Source: Rhodocyclaceae bacterium
Lineage (GTDB): Bacteria > Pseudomonadota > Gammaproteobacteria > Burkholderiales > Rhodocyclaceae
Assembly (NCBI GenBank): GCA_016791115.1
Contig: JAEUNL010000015.1
Coordinates: 1-56,226 of the forward strand
Reading direction: 5' to 3'
Length of the DNA stretch: 56,226 nt
Shown: positions 21,133-34,749 of the stretch, piece after piece
Position numbering within the stretch: position 1 is the stretch's first letter
Layout: each line of letters opens with the position of its first letter
Notes under the pieces: model-generated
The model's input: only the letters and a program-made list of their open reading frames with translations
Told to the model about the DNA's origin: nothing
Database searches by the model: none
Made by a program: the position numbers and the translations under genes

Positions 21133-23927
21133 GCGACTTTCTCCGCTTTGGGCGGCACCGGCGCGAAATAGCCGACCACCAGCATCAGCACACCGACACC
21201 GAGGAAGGACACCACGCGCTCGATGCCGCCGACATTGGACAGGTCGATCAGGAACAGTTTGGCCACGACGGCTGCCATCAGTACGGCACCGACCATCCAC
21301 AAGCCGCGTACCGCGCGCCGTGTGGCGACGACCATCAGCGTCAGCGCGATCAGCGTCCAGAAGATCGAGAACGCCGACTGCACCAGGCGCGAGGCCATCA
21401 TCGCGCCGAAATCCCAGGGCGCGCCGCCCCAGTGGTGCAGGCCGCGCAGCAGCATGCCGTTGAGCAGCACGAACCACAGCGCGCCCCAGGCGGCGAGCGC
21501 GATCCGCGCACGGCTGGGTGCGATCTCGACCAATCCGCGCCCGCGCAGTGTGGCCCACCACCCGGCGATCAGCAGCATCGCCGCAATCAGGGTGAGGTCG
21601 AGCGGGTTGAGCAGCGGAACCCAGGGCAGCGGATCGGCGCTGCCGTCGCCATGCCAGTTGGCGGCGAAGCACCAGAGTGCCAGTCCCGCCGCCAGCGGCC
21701 CGGCACCGAACAGCAGGTAGGCGCGCTTGCGCGACCACGGCCAGCGCGCAGGATCGGTACGGCAGAGCAGGCCCAGCAACAGCGCGGGTGCCAGGCCGAT
21801 GCCGATATCGGCCCAGGTGGTGGACTCCGGCACCGCGTCGAACAGCGCGAATTGCAGCGACTTGCCAGCCACCAGCGCCAGCGTCCATACACCGATCGCA
21901 TGGAGCCACGGTGCGCCGCGCGGGGTCGTCTCTTCATGCAGCCGCAGCGCGAACAAGTGTGCGGTGAACGCCGCCGGCCATACCAGCCAGCCCAGTTCGC
22001 CGTAGGGCGCGGCCGAGGCGTCGACCGCCTCCAGCGCGAACAACAACAGGATCGGCGCGAGCGCCAGGCTGACCCGCGCGCCGCCGCGCCAGCCGACACG
22101 CCGCGCAATGCCGGCCAATGCCGCGCCGACCAGTGCCAGCCAGGCGAGCGAGGCATGCGTCTGCAGCACGTAGTCGACATGCTCGTCGATCTGCACCAGT
22201 CCGGCACAGGCCAGCCAGAGGGCTCCCCAGGCCAGCAGCGCGTGGCCGACGGGGCGCTCGAACGAGCGCAGGTCTTCGCCATGGCGCTCGATGTACGCGG
22301 CGCTGAACAGCCCCCCCAGCGCGACCATGGTGCAACCCAGGAAGCCGGCATTGAGCCAGGGCAGGCCGCCATGCGGCAGGTCGGCGAGGAACATCGCACC
22401 GGCGCCGACCTGGAGCAGCACCGCGAACAGGCGCGGCGCGAGCCGCTGCTGGCGCACGCCGATCCACAGCACGGCCGCCGCTTCGAGCGCCCACACCGCG
22501 GCTGTCCAGCGGCCCTCGAAGGCGAGCGGAATCGCCAGCGTGGCGAACACCACGCCGAGCGCGAAGAACGCCTCGACCAGCAGGCGCAATGTGTCGCCGC
22601 CGCGCCTGAACAGGCGCGTGGCCAGTGTCAGGTAGAACGCCGCGAGCACCGCTGCGCTGATTGCCGAGGCGTACTCGAAGTCGCGGACCAGACCATGCTG
22701 CAGGCCGAAGGCGGCGAGCGGCACCCCGAACACCAGCGTCGCGTCGACTGGCGCGCGCAGCGACACCGCCTGGAGTCGTGCGAAGAAAATCGGCACCGCC
22801 ACGTACATCAGGAAGAACAGCACGAGGAAGGGCTCGGTACTGGCGAAGAACGCCGGGCGATAGAAGCCCGCGCCCCACATCGCGCCGATCACGAAGGTGA
22901 ACAGGAAACCGGCGATGTTCAGCTCGCGCCAGGCGCGCCGGTGCGCGATGACGAGCACGCCGGCATTGAGCAGCGCGTAGTAGGAAAACAGCATGACGTG
23001 GCTGCCGCTGCCGGTGGAGGCGAGGATCGGCGCGAGGAAGCCGCCGCTCGTGCCGAGCAGCGCGAGCGACCGGCCGTTCTGCAGCAGGGCAAGCACGGCC
23101 GAAAAGGCGGCGATGCCAATCAGCAGGCCCATCGCGGCGCCAGGGGGAATCAACTGGTAGAGCCGCAGCGCGGCGAATACGGCGAGGTAGAGCACGCCCA
23201 CGCCGCCACCCTGCAGCGCCTGTGCGTAACCGCTGCGCTTGTCGCGCAGGCGCCAGCCGATTGCCAGCAACGCAATGGCAAAAAGCGCCACGCCGGTCAG
23301 GCGCAGTTCGATCGGCACCTGCACGCGCTCGTAGGCGTACTTGAGCAGGAAGGCCACGCCGAAGAACAGGATCACGATGCCGGCGCGTACCACGGTGTTG
23401 CCGCCGAACAGCCAGCGCGTGAGCCAGTTCGGTTCGGCGGGTTGGCGCGGCGCCCCGTGTGCTCCCTGTTGTGTCGCTTGGCGCTCGCTTTCCGACCTTG
23501 CGTCGCGTAGAGGCGTCGGCGAAGCGGCCATTGTGCCATCGGCCTGGCGGGCATATGTATCGGCCTTCTCCAGGGCATCGATCTGGAGATCGAGATCCGG
23601 CGCGGCTTCTGGCGTGGCATCCCCGGAAATCGCCGATTCGTGCGCCTTCGCGGGCATCGCCTTGTCGGGAACCGTGGCTGCCGGCGCTTCTGCCGGCGGC
23701 GCGGCGGCGTGCTGCTGCGCTTCGAGTGCGGCGACGCGTGCCATCAGTTCCTCATGCGCCGCGTGCATGCCGCGCGCCCAGGCGGCGAGTTGCTCCAGTG
23801 TGCTGCGCAGTTCTGCATCGCCCTTCGCGGCATCGCCGCGTCGCAGGCGGGCGCCGATCAGGCCGCCGGCGAAGCCGACCGCGAACACGGCGGCGACAAT
23901 GCCGACGACGATACCTTCGAAGTTCAT
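21129..23927 (-). CDS. DUF2339 many-pass membrane protein
   Basis: A 932-residue protein with an N-terminal membrane segment (VVGIVAAVFAVGFAGGLIGA), a coiled coil (TLEQLAAWARGMHAAHEEL, LEAQQHAAA), an Ala/Pro-rich linker, and roughly 25 further hydrophobic helices from about residue 145 to the end. This is the DUF2339 architecture. Biochemical function is unknown; scaffold or envelope roles are guesses. ATG 23927 overlaps the stop of the upstream transporter gene and its own stop overlaps the DUF3999 start, placing it in the middle of a tightly coupled operon. Confidence 0.87.
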   Translation of the reverse strand: MNFEGIVVGIVAAVFAVGFAGGLIGARLRRGDAAKGDAELRSTLEQLAAWARGMHAAHEELMARVAALEAQQHAAAPPAEAPAATVPDKAMPAKAHESAISGDATPEAAPDLDLQIDALEKADTYARQADGTMAASPTPLRDARSESERQATQQGAHGAPRQPAEPNWLTRWLFGGNTVVRAGIVILFFGVAFLLKYAYERVQVPIELRLTGVALFAIALLAIGWRLRDKRSGYAQALQGGGVGVLYLAVFAALRLYQLIPPGAAMGLLIGIAAFSAVLALLQNGRSLALLGTSGGFLAPILASTGSGSHVMLFSYYALLNAGVLVIAHRRAWRELNIAGFLFTFVIGAMWGAGFYRPAFFASTEPFLVLFFLMYVAVPIFFARLQAVSLRAPVDATLVFGVPLAAFGLQHGLVRDFEYASAISAAVLAAFYLTLATRLFRRGGDTLRLLVEAFFALGVVFATLAIPLAFEGRWTAAVWALEAAAVLWIGVRQQRLAPRLFAVLLQVGAGAMFLADLPHGGLPWLNAGFLGCTMVALGGLFSAAYIERHGEDLRSFERPVGHALLAWGALWLACAGLVQIDEHVDYVLQTHASLAWLALVGAALAGIARRVGWRGGARVSLALAPILLLFALEAVDASAAPYGELGWLVWPAAFTAHLFALRLHEETTPRGAPWLHAIGVWTLALVAGKSLQFALFDAVPESTTWADIGIGLAPALLLGLLCRTDPARWPWSRKRAYLLFGAGPLAAGLALWCFAANWHGDGSADPLPWVPLLNPLDLTLIAAMLLIAGWWATLRGRGLVEIAPSRARIALAAWGALWFVLLNGMLLRGLHHWGGAPWDFGAMMASRLVQSAFSIFWTLIALTLMVVATRRAVRGLWMVGAVLMAAVVAKLFLIDLSNVGGIERVVSFLGVGVLMLVVGYFAPVPPKAEKVA

Positions 23928-25792
23928 TTCCAGTCGCCTCGCAGGTCGGTGACGATGCGTTGCAGGTTGTCGGGTGTGGCCGCTTCCGGCGCCACCGGCG
24001 TGCTGGCGACCAGCGCGATCCGGCTGAACAGGCCACGTCGCAGAGGCCTGCTCATTGCCGGGCCGTCCTTGCGCGAGAAGAAACTGCCCCACAGGCCGCG
24101 CAGCGCCATCGGCACCACGCACACCGGCGTGCGCTCGACGATGCGCCGGATGCCGTTCTTGAACGGATACATCTCGCCGGTGTCGGTGATGCGGCCTTCG
24201 GGGAAGATGCCGACCAGGTCGCCTTCGGCCAGCGCGGTGGCGATGTCCTCGTAGGCTTTCTCGAGCAGCGCCGGATTCTCCTTCGCCGGTGCGATCGGGA
24301 TGCAGCGGTTGGTGCGGAACACGAACGAGAGGATCGGCGTGCGGAAGATATTGTGGTCCATCACGAAGCGAATCGGCCGCCGGCACGCCGCGGTGATCAC
24401 CAGCGCGTCGACGAAACTCACGTGGTTGCAGACGACCACTGCCGGGCCTTCCTCGGGCACGTTGTCGAGGCCCTTGGCGTCGAGGCGATAGACCGTGTGG
24501 ATCAGCATCCACACGATGAAGCGCATCAGGAACTCGGGCACCAGCGTGTAGATGTAGACCGCCACTACCGCGTTGAATAGCGCGGTGGCGAGGAACAACT
24601 GCGGGATCGTCAGGCCGGCCTTGAACAGCAGCACGCTGACACCCGCCGACACCACCATGAAGGCGGCATTAAGGATGTTGTTGGCGGCGATGATGCGCGA
24701 CTGGTGGCTCTTCTCGCTGCGTGTCTGGATCAGCGCGTAGAGCGGCACGATGTAGAAGCCGCCGAACAGCCCGATCAGCGCGATGTCGGCGAGTACGCGC
24801 CAGTGCGCGATCGCGACGTTCGTCCAGTGGCCGCCGTGCTCGGCGGCCGAGGGCGCGGCGAGGAAAAGATCGACGCCGAACAGCGTCAGACCGATGGCGC
24901 CGAACGGCACCAGGCCGATTTCGACCTTGCCGCCGGAGAGCTTCTCGCACAGCAGCGAGCCGATGCCGACGCCGAGCGAGAACACCGTCAGCAACAGGAT
25001 GAACACACTCTCGTCGCCGCCGAGCACGTTTCTGGCAAAGGCCGGGAACTGCGCCAGCAGCGTGGCGCCGTAGAACCAGAACCACGAAATCCCGAGCAGC
25101 GACAGCCACACCACGCGATTGCCGCGCGCGAAGCGCAGGTTGGCGAAGGTCTCGGTGAGAGGATTCCAGTTGATGCTCAGTTGCCCGTCGGAGGCCGGCG
25201 TCGGCGGAATCGCGCGGCTCGCCAGCCAGCCGAGTACGGCGAGCCCCATCACCGTTACGGCGACATTGACGCCGCTGTCGCTGGCCGAAATCAGCGCGGC
25301 GCCGAGTATCTGGCCGACCAGGATGGCGACGAAGGTGCCCATCTCGACCAGGCCGTTGCCGCCGACGATCTCGAGCTGCGCGAGATGCTGCGGCAGGTAG
25401 GCGTACTTGACCGGTCCGAACACGGTGGAATGCAAGCCCATGAGGAACAGCGCGGCCACCAGCGCCGGCAGGTTGTGGGCGACGAAGCCCCACGCGGCAA
25501 GTATCATCACGAGGATCTCGAACACCTTGACCGCGCGCGCCACGGCGGCCTTGTCGAACTTGTCCGCGATCTGTCCGCTGGTCGCGGAAAACAGGAAGTA
25601 GGGCAGGATGAACAGTCCGGGCAGCAGCGTGGCCAGCGTGGCGCCGTCGAGCGTGGTTAACTGGCCGGCGCGAAAACTCACCAGGGTAATCAGTGCGGTC
25701 TTGAAGACGTTATCGTTGAACGCGCCGAGGAACTGTGTGACGAAGAAGGGCAGGAAGCGGCGCTGGCGCAACAACTGGAACTGGCTGCTCAT
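23924..25792 (-). CDS. MFS transporter fused to 1-acylglycerol-3-phosphate-type acyltransferase
   Basis: Resembles LplT-Aas type lysophospholipid flippase/acyltransferase proteins. Residues 1 to about 410 form a 12-helix major-facilitator domain (FFVTQFLGAFNDNVFKTALI at the start). Residues about 430-610 form a PlsC-type domain with the HX4D motif NHVSFVD and FPEGRITDTGEM. The acyl-ACP synthetase domain present in longer three-domain homologues is absent at 622 residues. Likely role: moving lysophospholipid inward and re-acylating it. ATGA overlaps join it to the genes on both sides. Confidence 0.9.
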   Translation of the reverse strand: MSSQFQLLRQRRFLPFFVTQFLGAFNDNVFKTALITLVSFRAGQLTTLDGATLATLLPGLFILPYFLFSATSGQIADKFDKAAVARAVKVFEILVMILAAWGFVAHNLPALVAALFLMGLHSTVFGPVKYAYLPQHLAQLEIVGGNGLVEMGTFVAILVGQILGAALISASDSGVNVAVTVMGLAVLGWLASRAIPPTPASDGQLSINWNPLTETFANLRFARGNRVVWLSLLGISWFWFYGATLLAQFPAFARNVLGGDESVFILLLTVFSLGVGIGSLLCEKLSGGKVEIGLVPFGAIGLTLFGVDLFLAAPSAAEHGGHWTNVAIAHWRVLADIALIGLFGGFYIVPLYALIQTRSEKSHQSRIIAANNILNAAFMVVSAGVSVLLFKAGLTIPQLFLATALFNAVVAVYIYTLVPEFLMRFIVWMLIHTVYRLDAKGLDNVPEEGPAVVVCNHVSFVDALVITAACRRPIRFVMDHNIFRTPILSFVFRTNRCIPIAPAKENPALLEKAYEDIATALAEGDLVGIFPEGRITDTGEMYPFKNGIRRIVERTPVCVVPMALRGLWGSFFSRKDGPAMSRPLRRGLFSRIALVASTPVAPEAATPDNLQRIVTDLRGDWK

Positions 25793-27105
25793 GGTTGCGG
25801 GGCAGTCGTGGGTGAAGCCGGGGCGGCGGTGAGCCGCATTATGCGGTCATCTTGGCCGGAAAGCCGGTCGAGCAGGCGCCGGCTTTCGAACACGCAAGGT
25901 GCAAAGCGCTTGCCGTTCGATACCAGATGGCGCTTGAGAACGAAGTCGAACAGCAGCGGGTTGTGTTCGCGGATGTGCTCGAGTACCGGTGCGGCCGCTG
26001 CGTCGAGCATGCGGTCACGCGCCAGCGATGCCGGCGACATCAGCGGCAGGATGCCGGGCAGCGGGTAGTCTGAACCGTAGAGCAGGCGCGAGTGCCATTC
26101 GGTGCGTTCGATCACCGCGCGCAGCAGCGCGGTGTCGCGGTTGCGCAGGGTGATCGCCGAGATGTCGCCGAACAGCCGGTCGGTGTAGCGCGGGTCGTCC
26201 ATCAGGCGCGAAAAGAGGGCGAAACTCGGCACGCGCCGCCCCTGTGCGCCGCGGTCGAGGTCGGTGTCCTCGCCCAGCGTCGCACAGTGCGCGACGATCA
26301 CCGGCACGCCATGGTCGAGCGCGCGGCGTAGCCGCATTACGTTGCCGAATGCCGGCGAGCCGTGGCCGTGCACCGCCTTCTCTTCGCCGCCGTGGCTGAT
26401 CAGCGGCAGGCGCAGGCGTGCCGCGGCCTCGTAGAAACGATCGCACTTCGGCGATGCGGGATCGATGCCCATCGCCGGCGGCAACCACTTGATGGCGCGT
26501 GCGCCGTCGCGTTTGGCCGCTTCCAGTGCCTCGACGCAATCCGCGCGATAGGGATGGACCGAGCACGCCCATTCGAAATGTTGCGGGTCGCGCCTTGCCA
26601 CCTCGCGCGCGTAGATATTCGGCACGTGAAATGCGGTGCGGTCCGGTAGCGGTGTGCCGGCTTCATCGTAGGCGCGGTCGAAGGCGAACAACAGCAGCCT
26701 GAATCCTGGCGCCATGCCTTCTGCCAGGTTGTGCAGTCGGTCGACGAAACTCGCGTCAACGCGGCCCGGATCATCGTGCGCGCAACCGGCGTTCAGATAG
26801 AACAGCCGCTGCAGATACTCCATCGGGTACAGCGGACTCAACATGCGCGGCGAAATCGTGATGCCGCTTCCGCCATCGCCGCTGCCGGCGAGATGCGCAT
26901 GCACATCGACTACCTGCGCGGCATCGAGGCCGGCCCACGCGGCCCGCACGATCTCGTGTTTCGCCAGCTCGAGCGGCAGCGCAGCGCGGCACGGATTCAT
27001 CAACTGCGTGCGCGCCGCGGCCTGGATGCCCATGCCGGCGGCGCCCAGTGCAGCCAGCCCAAGGCCCGTGCGCAGGAAGCGGCGTCGTTGCGGGTCAGTG
27101 CGCAT
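25789..27105 (-). CDS. Tat-exported amidohydrolase-family protein
   Basis: A metal-dependent hydrolase of the amidohydrolase-2 (TIM-barrel) type, substrate unknown. From ATG 27105 the 438 residues start with a twin-arginine signal (RRRFLRTGLGLAALGAAG), implying folded export to the periplasm. Metal-ligand candidates appear in order: VDVHAHL, IKWLPP, LISHGG, VIVAHCA, and LYGSDYP. An ATG 33 bases upstream would put extra residues before the Tat motif. Its stop overlaps the start of the MFS-acyltransferase gene, so a link with lipid or envelope metabolism is suggested by context only. Confidence 0.83.
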   Translation of the reverse strand: MRTDPQRRRFLRTGLGLAALGAAGMGIQAAARTQLMNPCRAALPLELAKHEIVRAAWAGLDAAQVVDVHAHLAGSGDGGSGITISPRMLSPLYPMEYLQRLFYLNAGCAHDDPGRVDASFVDRLHNLAEGMAPGFRLLLFAFDRAYDEAGTPLPDRTAFHVPNIYAREVARRDPQHFEWACSVHPYRADCVEALEAAKRDGARAIKWLPPAMGIDPASPKCDRFYEAAARLRLPLISHGGEEKAVHGHGSPAFGNVMRLRRALDHGVPVIVAHCATLGEDTDLDRGAQGRRVPSFALFSRLMDDPRYTDRLFGDISAITLRNRDTALLRAVIERTEWHSRLLYGSDYPLPGILPLMSPASLARDRMLDAAAAPVLEHIREHNPLLFDFVLKRHLVSNGKRFAPCVFESRRLLDRLSGQDDRIMRLTAAPASPTTAPQP

Positions 27106-27199
27106 GGGTGTTCCATACGACGGAGGTCGCCGCATCACCTCCGGATTGATGCGATTGTCGTGTCGATGTACCTAATTTCATGGTTATTTCAGGGAAAAA

Positions 27200-27529
27200 T
27201 CAGGCCGAACCCTGCACGTAATCGAGCACGTTGCGCAGGGTTTGCTCGAGCCAGGATTTGTTGATCCAGAAATACACTTCCTTGCCGAGCTTTTCGCTGT
27301 CCAGTACACCGGCCTCACGCAAAATTTTCAGATGGTGCGATACCGCAGACCGCGACAGCGTGGAAACCTCGGCGATCTGGCCCACGTTCAGGCGCTCACC
27401 GGCGTCGAAGAGAAGAAGTATCCGCTGCCGATGCTCGTCACCCAGCGCGGAGAACACCCGCGACATGGCTTTCCATTCGGCAGGGATGGCAGCGGTGTAA
27501 TCACGTTTCATGTCGATATATTTAGTCAT
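27200..27529 (-). CDS. ArsR/SmtB-family transcriptional regulator
   Basis: Small winged-helix repressor of 109 residues. The recognition region is LSRSAVSHHLKILREAGVLDS, with the wing GKEVYFWINKSW following. No obvious cysteine metal site (ELCVCDL type) is present, so it may sense something other than metal. Start at ATG 27529 (MTKYIDMKRDYTAA) is chosen over 68 further upstream residues that do not belong to the family; no strong Shine-Dalgarno sequence is visible. It diverges from the ATP synthase operon and shares its 224-base promoter region. Confidence 0.88.
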   Translation of the reverse strand: MTKYIDMKRDYTAAIPAEWKAMSRVFSALGDEHRQRILLLFDAGERLNVGQIAEVSTLSRSAVSHHLKILREAGVLDSEKLGKEVYFWINKSWLEQTLRNVLDYVQGSA

Positions 27530-29268
<1,739 letters not shown>

Positions 29269-29303
29269 TCGGCTCCCCAATCAACCGCTAAGGAGCGATT
29301 ACC

Positions 29304-29777
29304 GTGAATTTGAACGCAACGCTGTTCGCGCAGCTGGTTGTGTTCCTCATCCTGGCGTGGTTCACGATGAAGTTCGTGTGGCCGCCCATCATGAAGGCAC
29401 TCGACGACCGCGCGAAGAAAATCGCCGATGGACTGGCGGCTGCGGACAAGGCGAAGACCGATCTCGCGCTCGCCGAGAAGAAGGTCGTTGACGAACTGCG
29501 CAAGGCGCGTGAATCCGCCGGGGAGTTCCGTACCGCTGCCGAGAAGCAGGGCGCGACCATCGTCGACGAGGCGCGCGCCGAGGCTGCGCGCATCATCGCT
29601 GCCGCGCGCGAGGCTGCCGAGAAGGAAGCCGGAGCCGCTGCCCAGCGAGCCAAGGAAGCGCTGCGCGACCAGGTCGCCCAGCTCGCCGTGGCCGGTGCAT
29701 CGCAAATTCTTCGCCGCGAGATCAACCCGCAGGTGCATGCCGACCTGCTGGCCAATCTCAAACAGGAACTCAAGTAA
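29304..29777 (+). CDS. atpF: ATP synthase Fo subunit b
   Basis: Peripheral-stalk subunit: one N-terminal membrane helix ([20 protein letters not shown]) then a long charged coiled coil ([20 protein letters not shown]) reaching F1. 157 residues, normal length. The start is GTG at 29304, well placed after AAGGAG. Confidence 0.96.
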   Translation: MNLNATLFAQLVVFLILAWFTMKFVWPPIMKALDDRAKKIADGLAAADKAKTDLALAEKKVVDELRKARESAGEFRTAAEKQGATIVDEARAEAARIIAAAREAAEKEAGAAAQRAKEALRDQVAQLAVAGASQILRREINPQVHADLLANLKQELK

Positions 29778-29780
29778 GCC

Positions 29781-30314
29781 ATGGCCGAAAACCTGACCCT
29801 CGCGCGCCCTTACGCCGATGCCGCGTTTTCGCTGGCCCAGGCGGGCAATGCGCTGGGGCCATGGTCCGAGGCGCTCGACCGCATGGCGGCTGTCGTGGGC
29901 GATGTCCAGATGCAGGATTGCATCGGGAACCCCCGGCTGACGCCGTCGCAACTGGTCTCGTTCTTCGTGGACGTCGTCGGAAACCTGACGTCCGAGCAGA
30001 AGAACTTCGTCCAGGTGCTGGTCGACAATGAACGACTCGGGGTGCTGCCCGAGATTCGCGATTTTTTCGTCGATCTGAAGAACCAGTTCGAGGGCGTCAG
30101 GGACGCCGAGATCGAATCGGCCTTCGCCATCGACAACGCGACGCTCGCCCAGCTCACCGCCGACCTCGAAACCCGTTACCGCTGCAAGATCAAGACGACC
30201 GTTACGGTCAATCCGGATCTGATCGGCGGCGTGCGGATCGCGATCGGCGACCAGGTCATCGATGCCTCGGTCCGCGGCAAGCTTGCCGCCATGGCCTCCG
30301 CGCTAAAGAATTAG
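29781..30314 (+). CDS. atpH: ATP synthase F1 subunit delta
   Basis: Connects the peripheral stalk to the top of the F1 head. 177 residues with the usual start [14 protein letters not shown] and the C-terminal signature [21 protein letters not shown]. It begins three bases after the atpF stop, so translation is probably coupled. Confidence 0.96.
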   Translation: MAENLTLARPYADAAFSLAQAGNALGPWSEALDRMAAVVGDVQMQDCIGNPRLTPSQLVSFFVDVVGNLTSEQKNFVQVLVDNERLGVLPEIRDFFVDLKNQFEGVRDAEIESAFAIDNATLAQLTADLETRYRCKIKTTVTVNPDLIGGVRIAIGDQVIDASVRGKLAAMASALKN

Positions 30315-30324
30315 GAGCATTCTC

Positions 30325-31863
30325 ATGAACCTCAATCCCTCCGAGATCAGTGACCTGATCAAGAGCCGGATCCAGAACCTCGAGTTCGCCGCACAGGCGC
30401 GCAACGAAGGCACCGTCGTTTCGGTGACCGACGGCATCTGCCGCGTCCATGGTCTGACTGACGTCATGCAGGGTGAAATGCTCGAGTTCCCGGGCAACAC
30501 CTTCGGCCTTGCGCTCAACCTCGAGCGTGATTCGGTCGGCGCGGTGGTACTCGGCGACTACGAACACATCACCGAAGGCGACACCGTCAAGTGTACCGGC
30601 CGCATTCTCGAAGTGCCGGTCGGCAATGCGCTGATCGGTCGCGTCGTGAATACGCTGGGTCAGCCTATCGACGGCAAGGGTCCTCTCGCACAGCACGAAA
30701 CCGACAAGATCGAAAAGGTTGCGCCGGGCGTGATCTGGCGGAAATCGGTGTCCCAGCCGGTGCAAACGGGTCTGAAGTCGATCGACTCCATGGTTCCGGT
30801 TGGCCGTGGTCAGCGCGAGCTGATCATCGGCGATCGCCAGACCGGCAAGACGGCCGTCGCGGTTGATGCCATCATCAACCAGAAGGGCCAGAACATGATG
30901 TGCATCTACGTCGCGATCGGGCAAAAGGCCTCAACGATCGCCAACGTGGTGCGCAAGCTGGAAGAGAACGGTGCCATGGCCTTCACGATCGTCGTGGCCG
31001 CTACGGCCTCCGACTCGGCCGCCATGCAGTACCTTGCCCCATACGCGGGTTGCACCATGGGCGAATACTTCCGCGATCGCGGCCAGGACGCGCTGATCAT
31101 TTATGACGACTTGACCAAGCAGGCTTGGGCGTATCGTCAGGTTTCGCTGCTGCTGCGCCGTCCGCCGGGCCGCGAAGCCTATCCTGGCGACGTGTTCTAC
31201 CTGCACAGCCGTCTCCTCGAGCGCGCGGCTCGCGTGAACGAAGAGTACGTCGAGCGCCAGACCAACGGTGCGGTCAAGGGCAAGACCGGCTCCCTGACCG
31301 CCCTGCCGGTCATCGAAACGCAGGCTGGCGACGTGTCCGCGTTCGTTCCAACCAACGTGATCTCGATTACCGACGGTCAGATCTTCCTCGAGACCGACCT
31401 TTTCAACGCCGGCATCCGTCCCGCCATCAACGCCGGTATTTCGGTGTCCCGCGTCGGCGGTGCTGCCCAGACCAAGGTCATCAAGAAGCTCGGCGGCGGC
31501 ATCCGTCTCGCGCTGGCGCAGTACCGCGAACTCGCGGCCTTCGCCCAGTTTGCTTCCGATCTCGACGAAGCCACCCGCAAGCAGCTTGAGCGCGGTCGTC
31601 GGGTGACTGAACTGATGAAGCAGGCGCAGTACTCGCCGCTGCCGGTGCCCGAAATGGCCGTCTCGCTGTTCGCGGTCAACCAGGGCTCGTTCGATGATGT
31701 CGACGTCAAGCGCATTCTGCCTTTCGAAGCTGCGATGCATCAGTACATGCGCCAGAAGCACGGTGCGCTGATGGACAAGATCGAGCAGACCAAGGATCTC
31801 GACAAGGACGGCGAAAAGGAAATGGCCGCCGCCATCGAAGAGTTCAAGAAGAGCTGGGCATAA
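30325..31863 (+). CDS. atpA: ATP synthase F1 subunit alpha
   Basis: Non-catalytic nucleotide-binding subunit of F1. The 512 residues contain the P-loop GDRQTGKT near residue 170 and the alpha-subunit signature around [17 protein letters not shown]. Length and sequence are ordinary. Good Shine-Dalgarno TAGGAG. Confidence 0.97.
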   Translation: MNLNPSEISDLIKSRIQNLEFAAQARNEGTVVSVTDGICRVHGLTDVMQGEMLEFPGNTFGLALNLERDSVGAVVLGDYEHITEGDTVKCTGRILEVPVGNALIGRVVNTLGQPIDGKGPLAQHETDKIEKVAPGVIWRKSVSQPVQTGLKSIDSMVPVGRGQRELIIGDRQTGKTAVAVDAIINQKGQNMMCIYVAIGQKASTIANVVRKLEENGAMAFTIVVAATASDSAAMQYLAPYAGCTMGEYFRDRGQDALIIYDDLTKQAWAYRQVSLLLRRPPGREAYPGDVFYLHSRLLERAARVNEEYVERQTNGAVKGKTGSLTALPVIETQAGDVSAFVPTNVISITDGQIFLETDLFNAGIRPAINAGISVSRVGGAAQTKVIKKLGGGIRLALAQYRELAAFAQFASDLDEATRKQLERGRRVTELMKQAQYSPLPVPEMAVSLFAVNQGSFDDVDVKRILPFEAAMHQYMRQKHGALMDKIEQTKDLDKDGEKEMAAAIEEFKKSWA

Positions 31864-31884
31864 CCTGGCTTAAGGAGCTCGAAA

Positions 31885-32751
31885 ATGGCAAGCGGTAAAG
31901 AGATCCGCACCAAGATCAAGAGCGTGCAAAACACGCGCAAGATCACCAAGGCCATGGAGATGGTCGCTGCGTCGAAGATGCGCAAGGCGCAGGAGCGCAT
32001 GCGCGCCGCGCGTCCCTACGGGGAGAAAGTGCGTCGACTGGCGGCCAATCTCTCGCAGGCCAACTCCGAGTACCGGCACCCTTTCCTGACCAAGCAGGCC
32101 GAGGTCAAGAGCGCAGGCCTGATCGTCGTCTCGACGGACAAGGGCTTGTGCGGCGGCCTCAACACCAACGTGCTGCGCGTCGCGCTGAACAAGGTGAAGG
32201 AATGGGAAGCCGAGGGTGTTGACATCAACGTCACCGCCATCGGGGGCAAGGGCCTCGGCTTCATGCAGCGTCTCGGCGCAAGGGTGATCTCCCACGTCAC
32301 GGCACTCGGCGACACGCCCCACCTTGACAAGTTGATCGGTCCGGTGAAGGTCATGCTCGACAAGTTCCAGAGCGGCGAAGTCAACGCGGTTTACCTCACC
32401 TACACCAAGTTCATCAACACGATGAAACAGGAACCGGTGATCGAGCAGCTCCTGCCCCTGACGGGCGAGCGGCTGCAGACCTCGGGTGAGCACAACTGGG
32501 ACTACATCTACGAACCCGATGCACAGCCGGTGATCGACGAGTTACTGGTCCGCTATGTGGAAGCGCTGGTTTACCAGTCGGTCGCCGAGAACATGGCGTC
32601 CGAGCAAAGCGCACGCATGGTGGCCATGAAGGCGGCGTCCGACAACGCGAAGAACGTGATTGGCGAACTGCAGCTGGTCTACAACAAGACCCGCCAGGCG
32701 GCGATCACAAAGGAGCTGTCGGAAATCGTCGGCGGCGCTGCGGCGGTCTGA
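31885..32751 (+). CDS. atpG: ATP synthase F1 subunit gamma
   Basis: Central rotor shaft inside the alpha3beta3 ring. The 288-residue protein has the N-terminal helix [20 protein letters not shown] and the C-terminal helix ending with [20 protein letters not shown], both conserved because they form the coiled coil of the shaft. Confidence 0.97.
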   Translation: MASGKEIRTKIKSVQNTRKITKAMEMVAASKMRKAQERMRAARPYGEKVRRLAANLSQANSEYRHPFLTKQAEVKSAGLIVVSTDKGLCGGLNTNVLRVALNKVKEWEAEGVDINVTAIGGKGLGFMQRLGARVISHVTALGDTPHLDKLIGPVKVMLDKFQSGEVNAVYLTYTKFINTMKQEPVIEQLLPLTGERLQTSGEHNWDYIYEPDAQPVIDELLVRYVEALVYQSVAENMASEQSARMVAMKAASDNAKNVIGELQLVYNKTRQAAITKELSEIVGGAAAV

Positions 32752-34197
<1,446 letters not shown>

Positions 34198-34263
34198 CAA
34201 ACGTGACGCGAGACGGGGGGTGCGACCGCGCCACCTGTCCGGGTCACCCGTAACGGAGTCGAT

Positions 34264-34686
34264 ATGGCAATGACCGTTCAAGTAGACGTGGTCAGCGGCG
34301 AGGAGCAGATCTTCTCCGGCTTGGCGGAGTTCGTCGTGCTGCCGGGCGAATCCGGCGAGCTCGGCATCCTGCCCGGCCACACCCCGCTGATGACGCGCAT
34401 CAAGCCGGGCGCGGTGCGCCTCAAGCTGCCCGATCGTGCGGATGAAGAACTGATCTTCGTCGCCGGCGGCATGCTCGAAGTGCAGCCCAACGCCGTGACC
34501 GTGCTGGCCGACACCGCGATCCGCGGAAAGGATCTGGACGAGGCCAAGGCGCACGAGGCAATCAAGCAGGCCGAGGAAGCGCGTTCCCGCGCGACCGACA
34601 AACTCGAGATCGCCACCGCCACGGCAGAACTTGCTGCGCTCGCTGCCCAGCTTGCGGCGATCCAGAAGTTGCGCAAGCGCCACTGA
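34264..34686 (+). CDS. atpC: ATP synthase F1 subunit epsilon
   Basis: Inhibitory rotor subunit. The 140-residue protein has the N-terminal beta-sandwich ([20 protein letters not shown]) and an Ala-rich C-terminal helical hairpin of the kind that brakes ATP hydrolysis. Last gene of the operon; an intrinsic terminator follows 18 bases after the stop. Confidence 0.96.
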   Translation: MAMTVQVDVVSGEEQIFSGLAEFVVLPGESGELGILPGHTPLMTRIKPGAVRLKLPDRADEELIFVAGGMLEVQPNAVTVLADTAIRGKDLDEAKAHEAIKQAEEARSRATDKLEIATATAELAALAAQLAAIQKLRKRH

Positions 34687-34704
34687 ACCTGCAGCACGCG
34701 GAAC

Positions 34705-34732
34705 AAAAAAGGCAGCCTCGGCTGCCTTTTTT
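34705..34732. terminator. Intrinsic terminator of the atp operon (bidirectional)
   Basis: GGCAGCC (34711-34717) and GGCTGCC (34720-34726) flank a 2-base centre, extended by A6 on one side and T6 on the other. It terminates atpC transcription, and by its symmetry can also stop the convergent small membrane-protein operon. Confidence 0.9.
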
Positions 34733-34749
34733 CTTGCTCGGTTGCGATT

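Noticed and set aside
21133..21909. Long N-terminal extension of the DUF3999 frame
   Set aside because: Low-complexity Arg/Ala sequence overlapping the DUF2339 gene; a signal peptide begins at 21132.
21051..23510. An 819-codon plus-strand frame rich in Gln, Arg and Glu
   Set aside because: Antisense to the hydrophobic DUF2339 gene; its odd composition is the mirror of membrane-helix codons.
23928..24512. Long N-terminal extension of the DUF2339 frame
   Set aside because: Overlaps the acyltransferase coding region in another frame; the membrane anchor starts at 23927.
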